Shown one piece after another: positions 59,932-64,000 of a stretch of DNA of 64,000 bases (the first letter of the stretch is position 1; each line of letters begins with the position of its first letter). The translations under genes and the position numbers were made by a program. Source of the stretch: Apiosordaria backusii (lineage: Eukaryota > Ascomycota > Sordariomycetes > Sordariales > Lasiosphaeriaceae); NCBI GenBank assembly GCA_030549205.1, contig JAUKTV010000026.1, positions 62,001 through 126,000 on the forward strand, written 5' to 3'. A model generated the notes under the pieces. That model ran no database searches and was not told the origin of the DNA. It worked only from the letters and a program-made list of their open reading frames with translations.

Positions 59932-60298
59932 TGTCACGACCTAGACACCCAGGCACGTGCACGCAAGTGGGGTGGACGCCCCCGACCAATCAAGAAACAG
60001 TCACGACCAGAGGAACAGGATCACCAGTGATAATCGATGGATCACGGTGATAAGGAATTATCACGAGTGATAATTCCCCAGGTCGAGTGATAATCAGGGT
60101 ATATATACGGAGGAACTAGATAGCTTGTAGACAGTTCCGCAGTAAGCAATACAAAGACTGTAGACTCTACGACCTAGTGTTTACAAGAGACAATTGGACC
60201 ATCTTTGTTGTGTACCTTTTGGCTACACCGAACCGTTATTCAGAAGCAGCCTTCAACCTAGTATCCCTTTCAGAGGTTCTGATCAGGGGTTCGTCACA
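59932..60298 (-). repeat. Single LTR of a third retroelement
   Basis: 367 bp from TGTCACGACC to GGGTTCGTCACA (+ strand), i.e. TGTGACGAACCCC…GTCGTGACA on the - strand, with the usual TG…CA and inverted ends. It contains several GTGATAAT words (60020-60100) and a TATATATA at 60102-60109. No second LTR is in the window. It is not RIP-mutated. Confidence 0.7.
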
Positions 60299-60601
60299 CT
60301 ATTCCTGTTTGGTCAACTAAGTGGAGTAAGGAGCGAAGTGTTACAATAAAGGAATGTCTTGCTGCATTTCATATTAATAAAGTTCATGTGGTATTGATCT
60401 AGTCTAGATTATATCTATCAATATGCTGTGCACTCAGATTGCTATCGTTCTATTCTATTAATCATTGTCTCCCTCTAGGCCCCTAGCTTCGGCACCTAGG
60501 TAGACAACTCCCTTCCTCTACGAGCCTAAACACAGGAACCGAAATCGGATCCCTCTAACCAGAGCCCGTCGAAGCCCAGGGAATACTTGCGTGCAGAGGT
60601 T
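60299..60601. other. Intergenic gap between the LTR and phiA-like gene
   Basis: No gene seen. By position it should carry the phiA-like 3' untranslated region at its right end. Confidence 0.5.
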
Positions 60602-61240
60602 TCAAGCAGAGTAGGTACTGTAGGTGCATTTGACGGGATTCGCATTGGTCACGGTGCGGGCGGTGAAGGGCAAGCAGCCCTCCTGGCCTGCGGGCTTTTC
60701 GACTCCAGAGATCCAGACGAACCAGGAGTCGTCGGTGGTGCTGGGGCAAGCCTGGAGGCCGGCGCCGTTGAAGGTGAGATTGTCGTTCTCGTCCACGGCC
60801 CAGCCCTTCAGCTCGAATCGGCTGCCTAGACCGGTCTCGCCCTTGTTGAAGTACTGCAGAACACCCTGGCCTGCAATGTGTTAGCAAAAGTAAGACCATT
60901 TGGAATTGAACGTCGAGTGCTTACCCATGCCGGAGCGGTCGGTGAAGAATTGCTGCACCTTGTCTTTGGTGCCGTAAAGGTACAGCTCGCCATCCTGGAT
61001 ATAGAAAGTAGCATCCCTTCTCGCTACTCCGTCGGTGCACTCGGCGTTGAGCTTCTCATCAGGGAGGTTCAAGATCATCTTGCTCTGATATGCGCCGACT
61101 TGGGCAAAGTGGATCCGGGAGGCCGATCGAAGGGCCATAATGCCGAATTTGCGTGTTGGAGCAGGGCATGATGAACCACTTGCAGGGACGGCCGTGGCCG
61201 CGGTCGCGAAGAGGGAGAGAAGAAGGGTAGTGAGCTGCAT
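60602..61240 (-). CDS. phiA: PhiA-like secreted cell-wall protein
   Basis: Two exons, 61240-60925 and 60870-60602, encode 194 residues; the intron 60924-60871 (54 nt) has GTAAGC, a GCTAACAC branch site and CAG. The start MQLTTLLLSLFATAATAVPA was chosen over an in-frame ATG 51 nt upstream because it gives a clean signal peptide, cleaved near residue 17-20. The mature protein has CPAPTRKFGIMALRSAS, the conserved ATFYIQDGELYLYG and DRSGMGQG blocks (the latter across the intron), and ACPSTTDDSWFVW; Cys residues suit disulfides. These features and the length (about 185 in the family) match PhiA, a wall protein needed for phialide and conidium development in Aspergillus. It is intact, free of RIP and about 300 bp from the LTR. 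Confidence 0.92.
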
Positions 61241-61398
61241 GATGTAGATTTCGGTTGGTAGTGCGGGGCGATTGACTGGCGTGAATAGCAAATATCAGAG
61301 TCTTAGCGGTGAGGATATAGGCTTGAGATAAGAGAGCTGGATTGATGTGTCTCGTGAAGACTTGAGAGCTAGAGACAACCGGCTTCCAGACTCATCGC

Positions 61399-61404
61399 TT
61401 TATA
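61399..61404 (-). promoter_or_regulatory. Candidate TATA box of the phiA-like gene
   Basis: TATAAA on the - strand, about 160 nt upstream of the chosen ATG. The interval in between contains no other start in frame except the one at 61291, which suits a 5' untranslated region of about 130 nt. Confidence 0.45.
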
Positions 61405-62116
61405 CTGGCATGACAAGCAGTGTTTCCCACCTTTTCAAGCCTTCCGGCTTAATCATAATGCTCCGTCAGAGGGATCTGCGTAATGCTTGGGAAGAGATAC
61501 GAGAAGAAGCGATACGAGTTTAAATTTGGTACGTAGTGCGACGCTGAATCAAGATTGGCGGAAAGGTTGGGGACAGACCCACTTGTACCCGTATTTGCCA
61601 CTGCGTATGCTGGCGGCTGGATCAGGTGCCGGTACACCTACCCTCAGGGGAATGGTTGTTAGTGTGGCCAGGGTCATTTTCTAGCATCTTCCACCAAATA
61701 ACCCCTTGTCCCACTAACAATAAATACCGTGGAATAGGTGTACAGCTAGCGACTTATTTACGTAAGTAAACAGCTGGATATGGGGCTACGAGAGCCAAGA
61801 GGATACCATAGCTTGGCTCGTTCCATACTTTCTTGGAAGGCTGGTTGTGTACCGAGGTTCGGCTAAAAGAAAGTGGACCAACAAATTGTTGATGCACAGC
61901 AACACGGTATGCGATGGTGCTTGGCTCGCTTCCACCACACCGTCAATGATAGCCAGCATGCAGAGCCAGTACTATAGCGCTGAAATAGTAAACGAACAAT
62001 CAATGATTACAGTGGTCTATCAATGTAAACTAGTACGTGGTAAAGACTGTGGAATAAGGTGATGAATTAATATTATGCGGCGAAACCGAGCCTGTGACGT
62101 AGGTCGGGCCTCCTCC

Positions 62117-62152
62117 GATAAGATAATTGATAAGATAACAGATAAGATAGGA
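62117..62152 (+). promoter_or_regulatory. Triple 12-bp GATAAGATA repeat (GATA-factor type sites)
   Basis: Three consecutive units GATAAGATAATT, GATAAGATAACA and GATAAGATAGGA give six GATA cores in 36 bp, on one face at even 12-bp spacing. GATA factors such as AreA-, SreA- or WC-type proteins bind HGATAR in fungi. It lies about 0.9 kb upstream of the phiA-like start and about 70 bp upstream of a TATA-like site on the + strand. Confidence 0.55.
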
Positions 62153-62224
62153 ATCCCAGGGAATAGCTTCCTTCCTACACCTCTTTGAGGAATCAGTAAA
62201 CTCATTTTACAACTAGTTTGAAGA

Positions 62225-62232
62225 TATAAAAG
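62225..62232 (+). promoter_or_regulatory. Possible + strand TATA box
   Basis: TATAAAAG about 70 bp after the GATA cluster. No gene downstream could be supported. Confidence 0.3.
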
Positions 62233-63020
62233 AGCGTCGATGGCTCCTCATGACGCCTGCTCATCTCTTCATTGCTATATTCAACGACTAAACTATTATG
62301 TAGTGCTTCAGCGTAGGGTGCAGGAGAGGGTCCTGCTCAGCGCACACGCTGTTACACGTGCAGATCCAACGCTCGCTAACAGCCTGGCTCGCTTTCTCTG
62401 TACCAAAACCTTTGTAAGCATCTGCTTACCTAGAGCTTGCCTAATAATAGTTTATCCAATCTTTCCGGCGACGTCGGCGAGACCTTCTGTCTACGGACAC
62501 AGCAGAAATCTCTACACAGGTCTCGTCATCGGACTTCAGGGTAGAGAGCACAACTTAGAAATTTTCTCTACAGCCACTTTTCCCTATTTACACGCGCATA
62601 CCTCCCCATCCCCAAGCGGCATCCGGTAGCGAACCCCTGGTTAGCTCTTTTCCACTTCTGTTTGGGTTGAAGTGACAAGTTAGGTCCAAACAAAAGAAGG
62701 ATTATTCGTTGACCTGTGGGCAAGAAAACGCAACTGGGACACAAGAGAGACAACGGCAGAACTGTAAGAGGTGGAAAACAAGGCGATCCAAGAGATTCGC
62801 TCATCAGAAATTGATGAAATAGGTGAGATCTGGCCTTTTGTCCTTGACCACTGTCGATGATCCCTAAATGTGCATACTCCTCCAGCCTCTTGCATACACA
62901 GTATCTTAGCCCCACTCCTACCTAGGTAGCTGTGCAATGTTCTAAACCGACACAATAACTGAAAGACGAACAGAGTTGAAATTATAATGCTTGGTATTGT
63001 GAGCTCTGCCATATTCATTT

Positions 63021-63038
63021 GATGTCACGTGTGACATC
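63021..63038. promoter_or_regulatory. Palindrome with CACGTG core
   Basis: GATGTCAC and GTGACATC are exact complements, separated by GT; the centre contains CACGTG, the core bound by bHLH and some bZIP factors. No adjacent gene was identified. Confidence 0.45.
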
Positions 63039-64000
63039 GGGTGATTTACAATGGGTACCCAGTATCACAACAGTGAACAATCCTCATGATTCACCAGCGG
63101 AAACAGCCCAATGTCTGTTGGTCAGGGGCTTGTGCTTAACCATTGGAAATCTACAACGTATTTGTAGTCTAGCAAGATGAATTCATCGACGAAAGAAATC
63201 CACCCATCGGAGCGGACGCCGAGATATACGAAATGGAAATATCACGCAGGCCTGCTAAAGGTATAGCACATGACTTCTGGAACGAATTGATATATTCCGA
63301 GAAAAAAGGTACCGAGACGTAGGTCCAAACTCTGCCGGATTTTAGAGGCGAAGCCGAAGTCCAAGGTTCGAACGGTATGGAAGATCTCGACTGTAGATAG
63401 TGCTCAGACACTGCCTCTGACCTTACTCCGAGCTAATTATCGCCAACTACGACCCGTAGGCTGCCAACTTGAGTCGGGTCCATACCACTCAGAAACATTC
63501 CACCATACATGTTTCCAGGTGTCATATTTGTGAGGGTGGTTCCGTTTGCGTTTGTTGAGGGCCACGGTGGATTTCGTTGGCCAGACGGTCGATGTCAATT
63601 TTCCACACGAGCTGTGCCGCTTGCTTTACTGGCGAAAGTATTCGCACCCAACTTAAGGTTCAAGACTTTACCAAAGATATGACCAAAACTTACCTCTTCA
63701 TCCATTCAGTGTGGGAGGCTACTACCGATTTGGCCACGCACAGAACGGAGAGGGCGTCGACTGGTTTGTTGTTGTTGTTGTTGGGGGGGGGGGGGTTGTT
63801 CAAACCCGAAAAGACCCCTTTATGCATGATGCGTGCGTTATTAGAGAGGCGATGGCATATCAGGAACGGTAGACACGGCAAATTATTTAACCCGAGCCAA
63901 ATTCGATCGGTCAACTGCAGCAAGAATACTCTTCCCGGCCCTGGTGACAAGGTACATGTACCTTAGCTGGCAGTGCCCCGAGTGGTGGCTGAACGAGCTG
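63039..64000. other. Right end of window, no supported gene
   Basis: A + strand stretch at 63175-63320 has a hydrophilic frame (DEFIDERNPPIGADAEIYEM…) directly after a splice-acceptor-like TCTAG and could be an exon, ending at a TAG. No family was recognised. Other frames here are weak. A (GTT)n-G13 tract lies at 63765-63795. Confidence 0.35.
63765..63795 (+). repeat. (GTT)n microsatellite followed by a 13-G run
   Basis: About five GTT units run directly into 13 consecutive G (63783-63795). It falls inside weak overlapping frames on both strands and argues against their being coding. Confidence 0.85.

Larger units (their letters stand above)
61405..63020. other. Upstream region of the phiA-like gene, no supported gene
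   Basis: Several frames of 60-130 codons exist on both strands (for example 62240-62629 + and 62568-62915 -), but none shows a family motif, a signal peptide or consistent intron signals. The region holds the GATA cluster (62117-62152) and a TATA-like site (62225-62232). Confidence 0.45.

Noticed and set aside
60555..61171. Overlapping + and - frames across the phiA-like gene
   Set aside because: They are alternative frames of its two exons; the spliced - strand model explains the conserved blocks.
63345..63385. GGTTCGAAC as the T-loop of a tRNA
   Set aside because: No matching T-stem, acceptor or anticodon arm can be drawn around it.
63577..63966. 129-codon + strand frame as a gene
   Set aside because: It runs through the (GTT)n-G13 tract, has no recognisable domain and no splice support.

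Overview
The window comes from a filamentous ascomycete, most likely a member of the Eurotiales (Aspergillus/Penicillium relatives). The best-preserved gene, at 60.6-61.2 kb, is a PhiA-like secreted cell-wall protein with one 54-nt fungal-style intron. The other marker is repeat-induced point mutation (RIP): positions 1 to about 55.8 kb are extremely AT-rich and TpA-rich, C survives mainly in CpC/CpT/CpG contexts, and reading frames are broken almost only by TAA and TAG.

The AT-rich part is a nest of transposons, solved here from paired long terminal repeats and target-site duplications. The oldest recognisable layer is a broken DUF3435-type tyrosine recombinase gene (about 21.95-22.95 kb). 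Beside it lies a Copia element (968-21945, + strand, 5' end lost). A 12.5-kb Gypsy element (3570-16077, - strand) sits inside the Copia protease codons, and a 277-bp GC-richer insertion (9833-10109) sits inside the Gypsy reverse transcriptase. A relative of that short insertion, 977 bp long (18552-19528), sits elsewhere in the same Copia. To the right, a chromodomain Gypsy (23112-52869, + strand) has been split in its pol gene by an 18.8-kb TIR DNA transposon (29261-48072). That transposon is itself split by a second Copia copy (35526-43135, - strand). All large elements are dead through RIP.

From 52.9 to 55.9 kb is an older, unidentified RIP-eroded stretch that ends in a long + strand pseudo-reading frame. 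Base composition changes sharply near 55.8 kb. The remaining 8 kb holds a long imperfect inverted repeat (56.3-56.9 kb), a partly RIP-mutated ATP-dependent DNA ligase pseudogene (58.17-58.96 kb, -), the 5' end of a third LTR retroelement (LTR 59932-60298 plus a cysteine-rich first gene, -), the intact phiA-like gene, and about 2.6 kb in which no gene could be identified.

As a whole the window looks like the edge of a silenced, transposon-filled AT isochore against gene-bearing DNA. No CRISPR, rRNA or tRNA was found. Apart from the phiA-like gene, nothing here looks able to make an intact product.
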